Assembly: GCA_037974665.1 (NCBI GenBank)
Contig: CM075765.1
Location: forward strand, 8,251,501 to 8,315,500
DNA from: Ehretia macrophylla
Lineage: Eukaryota; Streptophyta; Magnoliopsida; Boraginales; Ehretiaceae
DNA: 64,000 nucleotides
Reading direction: 5' to 3'
The position numbers were made by a program, and so were the translations under genes. Positions 48,257 to 60,303 of the stretch are shown here, in pieces. Position 1 is the first letter of the stretch. Each line of letters opens with the position of its first letter. Under the pieces are notes generated by a model. The model had not been told where the DNA came from, did not search any database, and saw only the letters and a program-made list of their open reading frames with translations.

Positions 48257-48767
48257 AGTGAATTGCTTGCCGCCCTCCTGTGTTTTGCTCGAAATACGCA
48301 TTCACCCCCTGTATTTTTAAAATAGGCTCATTACCCCCTTGTGATTTTCGGAATGTAGCTGATCGTCCCCCTACATTAGGAAAATTGTCTAATTTAACGG
48401 CAATTGCAACGCACGCGCTTAAAATGCGATTTTTTTTTATGTTTTTGGTTTAAATAAATTCGTTGTTGGACAAAAATACCCTTTTAGTAAATTGCTTGCC
48501 GCCCCCCTGTATTTTTCCTAAAATACTCATTCACCCTCTATGTTTTTAAAATAGGCTCATTACTCCCCTATGTTTTTTCGATTTTAACTTTATGTAAGGG
48601 TATTACGATCAATTAACTAATTTGGTAACATTTGCTAACGGAATAAGCGATTTGGGTGCGTCAGCTTAATCAATTAAAACACAGGGGGGTAATGAGCCTA
48701 TTTTAAAAACACAGGGGGTGAATGAGTATTTCGGGCAAAACACAGGGGGGCAGCAAGCAATTCACTC
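48257..48767. mobile_element. MULE-like MITE
   Basis: Ends AGTGAATTGCTTGCCGCCC and its complement GGGGGCAGCAAGCAATTCACT, with similar internal copies near 48490. Flanks TGTAAAAAG (48248-48256) and TGTAAAAAAG (48770-48779) suggest a 9-10-bp duplication. Repeated phrases such as ATTCACCCCCTGTATTTTTA and its complement indicate a hairpin. Non-coding. Confidence 0.75.
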
Positions 48768-48810
48768 GATGTAAAAAAGTGATTTACACGACAGATTTCT
48801 CATTCTGCAG

Positions 48811-49193
48811 AACATCTTTACATTCAGTTCCATGATAAAGAATATGGAGTACCAGTTTGCGATGTTAGAAAGCTATTTGAGCGACTTATTTTATAGCAAG
48901 CATTGGGAAAACTCACATGGTCAAACAATTCTTTGCAAGCGAGATGCATTCAGGTTTTCTTGAAGAGCTATTCTTGAAGCTCTACTTCACAACTTCCAAA
49001 ATCTTCAAGTATGCATACGCTTGAATGTAAATAATTGTTAAGAATCCTTTTGCAGGATAATGTTTGAAGACTTTGACCCATCTTCAGTTTCAAATTTTGA
49101 TGAGAAGAAGTTGTTATTGACACAAACTGGCCATATATTGCTCTTTGGACTGAAGCTTCGTGAATCGTGAAAAATGCTAAGCTGTTTGTTAAG
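48811..49193 (+). pseudogene. DNA-3-methyladenine glycosylase I (TAG family), two-exon fragment
   Basis: Exon A (48811-48953, acceptor TTCTGCAG) reads YIQFHDKEYGVPVCDVRKLF, then QALGKLTW and, in another frame, TILCKRDAFR. Exon B (49056-49193, acceptor TTTTGCAG, donor GTAATA) reads EDFDPSSVSNFDEKKLL and later VKNAKLFVK. These follow the TAG family order [YF]HD.EWG.P..D.RKLFE, L.W..IL.KR..FR, FDP..V..F.EKK, IVENAK..LK. TAG enzymes excise 3-methyladenine from DNA. There is one in-frame stop (TAG after LIL), frame shifts, and no C-terminal zinc-binding region, so this is a broken fragment. Confidence 0.85.
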
Positions 49194-49339
49194 GTAATAT
49201 TTTCTAAAGAATGCATCAATTCTCCAACTTCATTTATTTCAGCGTGTTAAATGGTCAATTTTTTGGTTCTTTGTGTCGAATATCTCAAAGATAATCATTA
49301 AGTTGGTAATAACTATCTATTTATGTTGATCTGTTGCAG

Positions 49340-50337
49340 ATACTACATGATGGCCTGAAGATGAAAGAGGTAAAAGCATTTAAATTTTCATATTTTTCTT
49401 TTAAAATCCTTATTAAATGATTATTATCAAGGTGCATTTGGCTCATTGAACTTCTACCCATGAAACCCAAATATTAAAAATAGCTTTAAAAAAATGGGAT
49501 GGTTGTAGCATGGAGTTGTACATAAAATTACTTTGAAAAATGGCTGTCTCTGAGTTGTATAAGATCATGAGCGAAACTAACAGATTATGTAATACTATCA
49601 TAATTTTTATTATTGGTGAATTCCTTACGTTGTCCAATATTATTCTTCCTTTCCTTTATGAATCTTTTTATTATTTATATTTATTATTGGTGAATTCTTT
49701 ATATTGCTAATGTTTTATTGTCACAGGCATCCTTTATTGGCTTTAATTGATGTTAATATAAATTTTACTATCTTGCTTAATCTGATGTTACTATATTCAA
49801 AAATCATTTTAGTTTTTTGACTACTTTTTCAGAAAATCATGTTATGGATTGCTTATGGACTATCGCATGAAACGCTGCAGTATATTTCACTGTAGTCATC
49901 TTGTGGGTTGTGGTCATAATTGAGGGTTGCTGGAAAATTAAGTTACAGTACTATGGTTTTAAACTTGCTTTTGCTTCAGGATGATATAGATATTTTGAAA
50001 CTTCATGCACAAAGATTTCAGATTCTTTGGGAAAAGTTAAAGAAGTTGAGGCAATTGGTTTTAGCTCACAATCAGTTTTTTGGCACTAATTATTCGGCAA
50101 CAACAACTTTTCCAAAGAAGAGGTTAGTATTGCATTTTTTTTTTTTGGAGAGTAAAGTGTTAGAAATGTGCTTATGTCTTTTACTTCATATAATAAATAC
50201 AAGCTGAGACAATTGCCTCAATTCTTTTCTACAGATAAAGTCTTTGATCCAGTATGTTTAACCGAGACGGTGTACAAGGAAGGAGTAAATAATGTGGCTT
50301 TGTCTGCTCTAATGGGAAGTAGTGGTTATTATTCTCT
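49340..50337 (+). pseudogene. unidentified gene fragment, three exons
   Basis: Exon 1 at 49340-49369 reads ILHDGLKMKE (acceptor GTTGCAG, donor GTAAAA). Exon 2 at 49980-50122 reads DDIDILKLHAQRFQILWEKL, KKLRQLVLAHNQFFGTNY and SATTTFPKKR (acceptor CTTCAG, donor GTTAGT). Exon 3 starts at 50235 (acceptor TCTACAG) and reads KVFDPVCLTETVYKEGVNNV, ALSALMGSSGYYSL, until a MITE cuts it at 50338. Phases are compatible and the frames open, so these are probably real exons of one gene with a charged, helical protein. I do not recognise the family. It may be a captured piece, as with its upstream neighbour. Confidence 0.5.
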
Positions 50338-51873
50338 TATGGCATCCTCAATAAAGTTCCTAAAGGGTCTCTAAATAGCAATAATTGCTATTTTAGAGAT
50401 TCTATTGATCAAAATTTATCACCAAGGGGAGTCTCTAAAATACTATTTGATAGTATTTGGCAAAATTATGACATCACTCAAGCTTTGAGTCTCCAAAATA
50501 GCACCTAGTCTCCATTTTCTTTAACAAATTTGTTGAAAAAAATAGAGACTATACAAGAAGACAAAAACGAGTCTCTAAAAAAAACATGTGAGATCTGACG
50601 ATGTCAGATTGTCAATCTGACATCGTCAGATCTGAAGAAAAAAAAAAAGTTACAAAAAATTTAACAAACAACAACAACAAAAATTAACAAACAGAAAAAA
50701 AAAAAAACAATTGTGTAGCGGCAATTGTGCAGCGGGGAAAGTGGGAGGGGTGTGGGTAGGGTGCAGAGGTAGGGGGGTGTGGCGGGGAAAGTGGGGGGGG
50801 TGTGGGTGGAGTGCAACCGGGAAGGGAAAGGAAGAGGTGGGGTAGGGGGGAGCGTGCAGCAAGGAAGGGACGGGAAGAAGAAGGAAGAGAGAGAAGAAGG
50901 AAGAAAGAGAGATGGGGAGGTGCAGGAAGAAGGAAGAGAGAGAAGAAGGAAGAGAGAGAGAGTGGGAGGTGCAGCAAGGAAGGGACGGGAAGAAGAAGGA
51001 AGAGAGAGAAGAGAGGGGGAGGGGGGGGGCGGGGGAGGGTGGAAGTGACATAATAGGCTTTTATATTTAGGTTTTGTTTTTTTGTTTTTGTAATTAAATT
51101 CTTTTATATATTTAATTAGGGTTTATTTAATTAGAATTTTTTAATTATATAGGCATTTACCCTTGAAAGTAGGTTAACTTGAATAACATGATAAATGTCA
51201 AGCATGTTTTTTAAATAGACTTTTTTAATTAGGGCTTTTAAATTATACTTTTTTTTAATTAAGGTTTTGTATTTTATTTTAATTTTTAATTTTATTTGTT
51301 TTATGTTTTTTAATTATACTTTTTTTAGTTTAGATTTTATTCTACTGTTCTGATTGTAATTGAGTTTTTTTTAATAATTGTTCTTTTCAATATAGTCGTA
51401 ATTTATAGATTTTTTTAATCTAATTGAGCTTTTTTTTTATAGTTGTAGTTTTTTAAAAATATACTTGTAATTTTTTTTTTTGTAATTAAGATTTTTTTTA
51501 TAGTTGTTTTTATGAATAATTCTAATTATTTAAATGTTATCTTCGTTGCAATTTATTTATTTTTTGGTTGAAATATTCGTTAAAAAAGTTAAAATTATCT
51601 AAATAACAATTAATTAAAAAAAAAGCAACACACGAAAAAAAAATACATAATCAAATTATTATATAAAATTAAAATTAACACAATATAGAGACTTAATTTT
51701 ATGGAGACCGTCACCGGGGATTTTTATTTTATCTTGGTCTTTAAATGGGTCTTTAAAACAGTTTTTTTGCCTTGGTCTCTAAGTGGGTCTCTAAAATACT
51801 ATTTGGTCTCTATATGGGTCTCTAAAATGATGAATAGAGACCCATTATAGAAACTCCATTGAGGATAGCCTTA
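50338..51873. mobile_element. non-autonomous TIR element with purine-rich core
   Basis: Left end GGCATCCTCAATAAAGTTCC and right end CTCCATTGAGGATAGCC are imperfect inverted repeats. Both ends carry repeated GGGTCTCTAAA motifs. Inside are an inverted repeat at about 50590-50635 (AGATCTGACGATGTCAGATTG and its complement) and a G/A-rich stretch at 50715-51050. It cuts the unidentified gene at exon 3. No transposase. Confidence 0.7.
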
Positions 51874-52679
51874 GTACTCATCATCATTAAGAACTATTGT
51901 CAATTCCTAACCCGATATGCTTTTGATGTTAAGATATCTGGACTAGAAATCTACATGAGAATGTCAGGGACATACTGAATTTCAAATCTTGTTGCAATCT
52001 TAAGCTTTTAGATGATCTGGGGGTAAACTTTAAGCAAATTCTATGTACATCTTTGCATTTAATTTTGGTTTCTGCCATTAAAATTTGGGTTTGATACAAC
52101 TTCTTTGTTACAGAAAGAAACTCTGGTTGAGAAATTGGTGAAGAAACTTTTGATGATGATCAACATCTAAGAAGTTTGATTGGGATTTGTGAGGGTAAGA
52201 GTATTGGCCATGCTTTATACTGCCTACAGGCTACAGATCCTCAAAGAGCCTTACTAATTTGTTCTGTATGTTTTGCAACTCAAGCCTCAAAGGCAAGTTG
52301 GTGACTAATACTAGCTCGGGATGACACCAAATAATAAGGCTGATCAGTTAAAATTTTTGCATTATATCCGTTTCCTTCAAGGATGTTTAGTTAAATACAC
52401 CATTAGCCCACTCTTGGTTGTAATGCTGACAATAGGACCCACTCTTCGAGAAACTCAGATTGCTTGAGGTTTTATGTTGCAAGCTTTGTAAGTAAATTTT
52501 TTGCTATTATTTATTCATCAAAATCCATAGAAAGTAAGAATCTTATAATTTGAACTATCTCCATGAATGTTTTTATGAACTTTGTGGGGAAAAATTCATT
52601 TACTAACAAACATACTAACTCAATTTAACTATATTAGAATTTATAGAATTAACGTTATTTCTTTGGATTTATTGCTACA
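51874..52679 (+). other. possible further exon remnants, unassigned
   Basis: Around 52115-52300 the plus strand has coding-like peptides (LIGICEGKSIGHALYCLQA, RALLICSVCFATQASK) in the frame order expected of a decayed exon. I cannot assign them; they may continue the gene cut at 50338. Confidence 0.25.
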
Positions 52680-52760
52680 AGTAGTTGTATTTTGTGCTGA
52701 TTATTTTGTACATTTTATTTTATGACAATAATAACCTTAGTGGAATTGACACCAACTTCC
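52680..52760 (+). repeat. partial third copy of the ~250-bp dispersed repeat
   Basis: GTACATTTTATTTTATGACA followed by ATAATAACCTTAGTGGAATT matches the inner part of the repeat at 28806-29045. Confidence 0.6.
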
Positions 52761-52845
52761 TCCAACTAATGGTTTAGATCTGTCCACGTGTTGACTACAA
52801 AACAATCTGAACCGTTGATAGTGCAATCTGACAAAAATGACTTTT

Positions 52846-53560
52846 TTTGTTTAGGGAAGACGTTTTTGATACTCTTACATCATCTTGCCTTCAAACCAAT
52901 GGTTGAGATCTAACCACAACAAATCAAGTACAAAATCTCAACCTAAAGTAATGGTGATGTTTGACACCCCCCACAAACCCATCCAATCATTGTCAAATCT
53001 ATTTATTTCCCGATGTACTCACTTCTCTTTCTTTATTCTTCTTCAACTTCCTCACTCTCTTCTTCTTTTTCCAACTTTTTCTTTTGTTATTTTTGTTTAG
53101 GAAAGATGTTTATGATACTCTTACATCATCTTGCCTTCAAACCAATGACTGAGATCTAACCACAACAAATCAAGTACAAAATCTTAACCTAAAGCAATGG
53201 TGATGTCTGACACCCCCACTAACCCATCCAACGATTGTCAAATCTATTCATTCCACGATGTACTCACTTCTCTTTCTTCATTCTTCTTCAACTTCCTTCC
53301 ACTCTCTTCTTCTTTTTCCAACTTTTTCTTTTGTTATTTTTGTTTAGGAAAGACGTTTCTGATACTTTTACATCATCTTGCCTTCAAACTAATGGCTGAG
53401 ATCTAACCATAACAAATCAAGTACAAAATCTCAACCTAAAGTAATGGTGATGTCTAACACCCCCACTAGCCCATACAACGATTGTCAAATCTATTCATTT
53501 CCCGATGTACTTTTTCTTTTGTTCTTCTTTCATCCATCACTCTATTTTCTTCTTCTTTAG
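52846..53560 (+). repeat. three tandem ~247-bp repeats
   Basis: The landmark TTACATCATCTTGCCTTCAA starts at 52875, 53121 and 53368, giving periods of 246 and 247 bp. Each unit includes CAACAAATCAAGTACAAAAT and a CTTCTTC-rich block. The third unit is incomplete. Confidence 0.9.
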
Positions 53561-54047
53561 CTTCTACCACGCTCTATTAAAAAATCATTAATGCTTTTGA
53601 GTTTGAAGGCTATCGAATTGCTAATTGCGTTGAATGCTAAGGTATGTTGAACTCTCTGTCTAACTTTTACACAATTAAAGCCGGTCTTTATCGTTGAAAT
53701 ATCTCTCCGATTTGCTGGATGTTTAGAGTAGGGAATTATATGAGGAAATGGGTTACATGGTTGGTGAAGTATCAGATCCTCTAAGTGAAGTTCTCTTTTC
53801 TTGGTTCAACATTTTGTATTACTTCTTGTGTTCAGATATTTTTCTCTCCCTTTCTCTTTCACTCACATTTGCTCGCTTGCTCTCTTTTTCTCTTTGACAG
53901 ACCAAACTCTTCTCTCTATTCTTTCTTTTTTCTCTCAAATCTTCATCAGCAGCACACTATCTTTTTTTTTCCATCAAATTTATACACGTGAAAGTATGCT
54001 TTGTGTGTGTATATATTATATGACGTATGCTTTGTGTGTGTATATAT

Positions 54048-54192
54048 TATCAAAACAATGCTTCGCAACCGAAGGAAAGATGACCTTCTCAGAGACAGCT
54101 TGATTGTCTATATTGAAAAGGAAATTGCTAAAGATGTGTCTGATGATGTGATAATCGATGATTTCTATACTATAAAGGAGAGACGAGCCTAG
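54048..54192 (+). pseudogene. hAT-type transposase, C-terminal fragment
   Basis: The frame reads LRNRRKDDLLRDSLIVYIEK, then EIAKDVSDDVIIDDFYTIKE and RRA before a stop. This matches the end of plant hAT transposase-like proteins (TTF-type zinc finger family), where LRNRM.D..L.D.LVVYIEK and IIDDF...K.RR follow the dimerisation domain. Only some 45 residues survive. The preceding sequence is a short duplicated GTGTGTATATATTAT tract. Confidence 0.7.
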
Positions 54193-55063
54193 CTTTATTA
54201 ACGGAATCGGTAAACATTACCTTATATAATCTTGTGTTATTTTGTTAAATAGTATTATTTACATGTGTTTGTATTTACAATATATTATATCGTTAATATT
54301 TTTAACTAAATCTCGACCCTCTCATATTGAAATCCTGGGATCATCCCTGAACATTAATGGATATGAGAGTGAGTGTTGAATAAGTAGAAGCTACTTAGGT
54401 AAATATTCCCAAAATAAAATAAAAAAAATTCTAGTGGATAAATATAAAGGAAACCTTGGAAAAGAGCCCTACATTCACAAAATTAAAGAAAAAATCCAAA
54501 ACCTGAGAGGATTCGAAGAGACCCAAATAACATAGCAAACCACTTGAGCCGCGTCAGGAGTGTCACTATGGAGCATAGCTTTGCAAAAGTTATTCTGACG
54601 GTGTTGTCACGGAATAGAATAAACAATAACGATTTATAATTTGTCCAAAAATAATAATATCCAAGAGGTAAACGACACAAATTTGTGTTGAATTAATTGA
54701 CAGCGGACTGTTATGATGAAGTAAGTGATAAGAATGCCAATGGCTTTTACACATGTACAGGGGTCTAAACTTGATTACATGTGTAAATCTTAAGTATACA
54801 ACTCTACCAAATATAAATTGTTGTTAAAATCATAGGTTTCTATTCTAAAATTAATTGGTATTAAAAGAAATAACTCTCGATTTATAAGGAGATATTAGAA
54901 TTTTATGATTTTTCAATATGAGATAAGTGTATATTTTAACACTCTTCCTTACGTCTAACCTGATTTGAGAGAGATCAAACATGAAAAATTGAACACACAT
55001 TATAGACTAACACATATAGAAGATTGAAATACATTAAACATAACACACGCAGAAAATTAAACA
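54193..55063. other. intergenic DNA
   Basis: No gene or element end recognised. Composition is AT-rich. Confidence 0.45.
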
Positions 55064-55068
55064 CACGT

Positions 55069-55585
55069 TGTGAGTTGGTTAAAGCTCACTTTGAGCCTTT
55101 GGTCAAAAGAAAACAAAAGGCAATGGGAAATGAAGAAAAATCTTTGGTTGCAAAGTTAGGCACACACAATTTTGGGTTGATTTCACACTACATGTGGGAA
55201 GACTTTTGGTGCAAGATGAGCCTATAAATAGAGGTTCATTTTTCACCATTTGAGCATCACCAAAACATCCCAAGTTAGAGAGAAAACATAAGCTTTCTCT
55301 TGAGTATTTTTCTTCATCTTTTGTTGTTCTATATTTGTGAGTGAGAGTTAGTTTCTCCTATTATTTGAGAGAGTGATATTGTTCTCTCCTTATATTAGAG
55401 AGAAGGTTATTGTAAAATACTCCACATCATAGTGAAATCCTCCATTACTTGCCCGTGGTTTTTCCCTCGATTTGTTTGAGGGTTTTCCACGTAAATCTTG
55501 TGTCTCTACTTTCTCTGTTCTCATTCATATTTTAGCTGCGTGATACTGCTTATCCCCGACCATTCCGCTGCGCCGATACCCAACA
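55069..55585 (+). repeat. left LTR of the young copia element
   Basis: TGTGAGTTGGTTAAAGCTC to GATACCCAACA. TATA box CTATAAATAG at about 55222-55231. Confidence 0.95.
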
Positions 55586-55600
55586 GTGGTATCAGACCCA
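55586..55600 (+). other. primer-binding site (initiator tRNA-Met type)
   Basis: GTGGTATCAGACCC directly follows the LTR end; it is close to TGGTATCAGAGCC, complementary to initiator tRNA-Met and usual in plant copia elements. Confidence 0.8.
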
Positions 55601-55791
55601 TTAGTTACAGGTCACTGGTATTCATACGGGGTTACTGTTCACGGTTACTATTCACCTATACGGTATCAACATTATTCCTGTATACGGTTTTGGTACTATT
55701 CACGTATACGATACTATTCACGTAAATAGTACTATTTACAGTGAAATAGTAGGAGCCTGTTCAAGTTACGAAGTAGATCGTCGTTAATACT

Positions 55792-58700
55792 ATGGCGGCA
55801 AAATTTGAAATCGAGAAGTTCAACGGGAGAAATTTTTCCCTATGGAAATTAAAGATGAAGGCAATCTTGAGAAATGAAAATTGTTTGACAGCAATTGGAG
55901 ACAGACCAGCGGAGGTGACGGACGACAAGTGGAAATAGATGGATGACAACGCTATGGCTAATCTGCACCTGACATTGGCAGATTCGGTATTGTCAAGCGT
56001 TGAGGAAAAGAAGTCAGCAAAAGAAATTTGGGATGCGTTGACCAAACTATATGAGGTCAAGTCACTTCACAATAAGATTTTCTTGAAGAGAAGACTCTAC
56101 ACTCTTCGGATGAGTGAGTCCACATCGGTGACATATCACATCAATACCTTAAATACACTATTCTCTCAATTGACTGCAATTGGGCATAAAATAGCGGAGC
56201 TTGAACATGCAGAAATTCTACTTCAAAGTATACCTGATTCGTATGATCAACTCATCATTAGTTACACTAACAATGTTCTTTCAGATTCTGTTATTTTTGA
56301 TGATGTTGCAGCCACTGTTCTGGAAGAGGAATCTAGGCGCAAAAGTAAGGAAGACAGAATTGAAAGTTCACAACAAGTAGAGGCATTATCAATGGTGAGA
56401 GGTAGATCAACGGAACGTGGCTCTAGTAGGAGTAACAACCATGGTAGATCAAAATCAATGAGTAGAAAGAATATCAAATGCTACAACTGTGGCAAGAAAT
56501 GGCATTTCAAGAAGGATTGTTGGAGCAACAAAAAGAATCCCGAGGCGACAAATTCTCAGGGATGTGTGGCAACTGCACCAGATGATGGAGATATTTTATA
56601 TAGCGAAGCAGCAACTGTATCAAAAGGTAGAAAGGAGCTCACTAATGCTTGGATAATGGATTCGGGAGCAACATGGCATATGACATCTCGTAGAGAATGG
56701 TTCCACACCTATGAACCTGTCTCTGGAGGATCTGTGTATATGGGTAATGATCATGCCTTGGAGATTGCTGGCATCGGTACCGTCAAAATTAAAATGTATG
56801 ATGGTACCATTCGCACCATTCAAGGGGTACGACACGTGAAGGGCTTGAAGAAGAACCTATTGTCCATTGGACAATTGGATGACCTTGGCTGCAAGACCCA
56901 TATCGAGGATGGGATCATGAAGGTTGTCAAAGGAGCGCTTGTGGTGATCAAGGCAGAAAAGATTGGGGTAAATCTATACATGCTTTTGGGAGATACGTTG
57001 CAGGAGGCAGATGTATCAGTTGCATCAACTGGTCAAGAAGAATCAACTATAATGTGGCATCGCAGATTGGGCCACATGACAGAACGAGGCTTGAAGATTC
57101 TAGCTGAACGTAATCTCCTACCCGGGCTCAAGACGGTAAACTTACCTTTTTGTGAGCACTGTGTTACCAGTAAGCAGCATAGATTGAAATTTGGGAGATC
57201 TACTGCCAGAAGCAAACACATTTTAGACTTGATCCATTCAGACGTTTGGGAATCACCGGTTTTGTCCCTAGGATGAGCCAAATACTTTGTATCATTTATT
57301 GATGATTACTCCAAGAGACTGTGGGTGTATCCAATCAAGAACAAGTCAGATGTGTTTTCAATATTTAAAACATTCAAAGCGCTGGTGGAACTTGAATCCG
57401 GGAAAAGGATCAAGTGTTTGAGGACGGACAACGGAGGAGAATACACTGACGGGAGCTTCTTGGCATTTTGCAAGCAAGAGGGTATTCAGAGGCAATTTAC
57501 TGTTGCACATACACCTCAGCAAAATGGTGTAGCAGAGCGAATGAACATAACTCTTCTTGAAAGAATGAGAGCTATGTTGGAAACTGCAGGTCTAGCCAAA
57601 TCATTTTAGGCAGAAGCAGCTAGAACTGCCTGTTACGTGATAAACCGGTCACCGTCAACTGCAATTGGGTTGAAGACACCAATGGAAATGTGGACCGAAA
57701 AACCCGCAGATTATTCTACCTTGCACATATTTGGGTGTCCGGCATATGTGATGTATGGTTCCCAAGAAAGAACAAAGCTGGATCCAAAATCTAGGAAATG
57801 TGTATTCTTGGGAAATGCTGATGGTGTTAAGGGGTATCACCTGTGGGATTCCACTGCCCACAAGGTTGTCATCAGCAGAGATGTGATATTTGCAGAAGAT
57901 AAACTGCAAAATGAAGACGACAGCAACACTTCAAAGGAGCCTACTACAATACAAATTGAAGATAAGTCAGAACAAGGAGATGCTTCTTCTGAAGCTGCAC
58001 CGGAGCACGAGAAACAAGAACCAGATGATGCTGAGGTTATAGAAGTCCGACGTTCATTGCGTCAGACAACAAGACCAACTTGGCATTCAGATTTTGTCAT
58101 GGCGAGCAATGCTGTATACTGTCTTCTAACGGAGGATGGAGAGCCATCTACCTTTCACGAGGCTATAAAAAGCCCCGATGTTGCCCTGTGGATGACAGCA
58201 ATGCAGGAAAAAATTGAAGCTCTACATAAAAACAAGACATGGGAGCTTGTTCCACTACTACCTAGACGGAAAGCCATTGGTAACAAATGGGTCTACAAGA
58301 TCAAGCGAGATGGTAATGACCAAGTGGAGCGATATCGTGCAAGACTGGTGGTAAAAGGATATGCTCAGAAAGAAGGAATTGACTTCAACGAGATATTTTC
58401 TCCTGTGGTAAGACTTACAACTATCAGAGTAGTCTTGGCCATGTGTGCTGTGTTAGAGTTACATCTAGAACAGTTAGATGTAAAGACGGCTTTTCTTCAT
58501 GGAGAGCTTGAAGAAGAGATTTACATGCTTCAACCAGAAGGTTTTGTTGAGAAAGAAAAAGAAAACTTGGTTTGCAGGTTGACCAAATCTCTGTACGGTT
58601 TAAAGCAGGCGCCAAGGTGTTGGTACAAGAGATTTGATTCCTTCGTGATTAGCCTTGGGTACAACAGACTCAATTCAGACCATTGTACGTACTACAAGAG

Positions 58701-59700
58701 GTTTGACGATAATGATTTTATCATTCTGCTGTTGTACGTGGACGATATGCTGGTAGCAGGTCCCAGTAAAGATCGGGTCCAAGAACTGAAGGCACAGTTG
58801 GCTGGAGAGTCTGATATGAAGGATTTAGGACCAGCAAACAAGATTTTAGGGATGCAAATTCACCGAGACAGAAAAGGCAGGAAGATATGGATTTCCCAGA
58901 AGAATTACTTGAAGAAAATCTTGCAGCGCTTCAATATGCAAGATTGTAAGGAAATCTCGACCCCGTTTCCTGTCAATTACAAATTATCCTCAAGTATGTG
59001 CCCTAGCATTGAAGCAAAGAGGATAGAAATATCTCGAGTACCGTATGCATCAGCAGTGGGAAGTCTCATGTTCGCTATGATATGTACGAGACCAGATATT
59101 GCTCAAGCAGTTGGTGTGGTCAGTCGGTTCATGGCGAATCCTGGTAGAGAGCATTGGAATGTTGTTAAGAGGATCCTAAGATACATCAAAGGGACCTCGG
59201 ATGTTGCATTATGTTTTGAAGGATCAGAATTTACTGTCAAGGGTTTTGTTGATTCTGATTTTGCAGGTGATACCGATAAACGGAAGTCCATTATAGGCTA
59301 TGTGTTTACAGTTGCAGGGGGCGTGGTAAGCTGGATATCTAAATTACAGACTGTTGTGGCCCTATCTACAACAGAAGCTGAATACATGGCAGCTACACAA
59401 GCCTGTAAAGAAGCAATCTGGATTAAACGGTTAATGGAGGAACTCGGGCACAAACAAGATAAAATTCCCTTGTTTTGTGACAGTCAGAGTGCCTTGCACA
59501 TTGCAAGGAATCCAGCATTTCATTCCAGGACGAAACACATAGGTGTTCAATATCACTTTGTTCGAGAAGTAGTGGAGTAAGGGAGTGTGGATATGCAGAA
59601 GATTCACACCAACGAGAACCTAGCAGATGTCATGACAAAGCCAATCAACGTTGATAAGTTTGTTTGGAGTAGATCCTTCTTTGGCCTAGCAAAGATGTAA
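55792..59700 (+). pseudogene. gag-pol polyprotein region of the young copia element
   Basis: Gag about 55792-56450, zinc knuckle about 56478-56520, protease about 56640-56900, integrase about 57040-57860, reverse transcriptase about 58180-58950, RNase H about 59240-59700. Lengths and order match Tnt1-type elements. A few interruptions (about four) mean no full polyprotein is made from this copy. Confidence 0.9.
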
Positions 59701-59749
59701 GCAACATGGAATTGACAAGTATGGAGAGATTTGAAGATCATCCAAAGTG

Positions 59750-59766
59750 GGCTTTAAGTGGGAGAA
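59750..59766 (+). other. polypurine tract
   Basis: AAGTGGGAGAA immediately before the TGTGAG start of the right LTR. Confidence 0.8.
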
Positions 59767-60298
59767 TGTGAGTTGGTTAAAACTCACTTTGAGCCTTTGG
59801 TCAAAAGAAAACAAAAGGCAATGGGAAATGAAGAAAAATCTTTGGTTGCAAAGTTAGACACACACAATTTTAGGTTGATTTCACACTACATGTGGGAAGA
59901 CTTTTGGTGCAAGATGAGCCTATAAATAGAGGTTCATTTTTCACCATTTGAGCATCACCAAAACATCCCAAGTTAGAGAGAAAACATAAGCTTTCTCTTG
60001 AGTATTTTTCTTCATCTTTTGTTGTTCTATATTTGTGAGTGAGAGTTAGTTTCTCCTATTATTTGAGAGAGTGATATTGTTCTCTCCTTATATTAGAGAG
60101 AAGGTTATTGTAAAATACTCCACATCATAGTGAAATCCTCCATTACTTGCCCGTGGTTTTTCCCTCGATTTGTTTGAGGGTTTTCCACGTAAATCTTGTG
60201 TCTCTACTTTACGTGGAAAACCCTCAAACATGGATTAAATCTTGTAAATCTTGTGTCTCTGCTTATCCCCGACCATTCCGCTGCGCCGATACCCAACA
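59767..60298 (+). repeat. right LTR of the young copia element
   Basis: Matches the left LTR closely, except that near its end a block has been exchanged for a rearranged copy of the preceding ACGTGGAAAACCCTCAAAC and CTTGTAAATC sequences. Confidence 0.95.
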
Positions 60299-60303
60299 CA
60301 CGT

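Larger units (their letters stand above)
55069..60298 (+). mobile_element. Ty1/copia (Tork/Tnt1-like) LTR retrotransposon, young, nearly whole
   Basis: LTRs (55069-55585 and 59767-60298), target duplication CACGT (55064-55068, 60299-60303), primer-binding site TGGTATCAGA and a polypurine tract are all present. The internal region encodes gag (MAAKFEIEKFNGRNFSLWK), zinc knuckle CYNCGKKWHFKKDC, protease (WIMDSGATWHMT), integrase (HRRLGHMTERG; TDNGGEYT; HTPQQNGVAERMN), reverse transcriptase (YVDDMLVAG) and RNase H (STTEAEYMA; FCDSQSALHIA; RTKHIGVQYHFVRE) in copia order. The LTRs differ by about three substitutions over their common part, so insertion was recent. It has about four breaks and is not whole. 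Confidence 0.95.

Noticed and set aside
50650-51051. 133-residue proline/serine-rich open frame on the minus strand
   Set aside because: It is the translation of a purine-rich low-complexity tract inside a MITE-like element.
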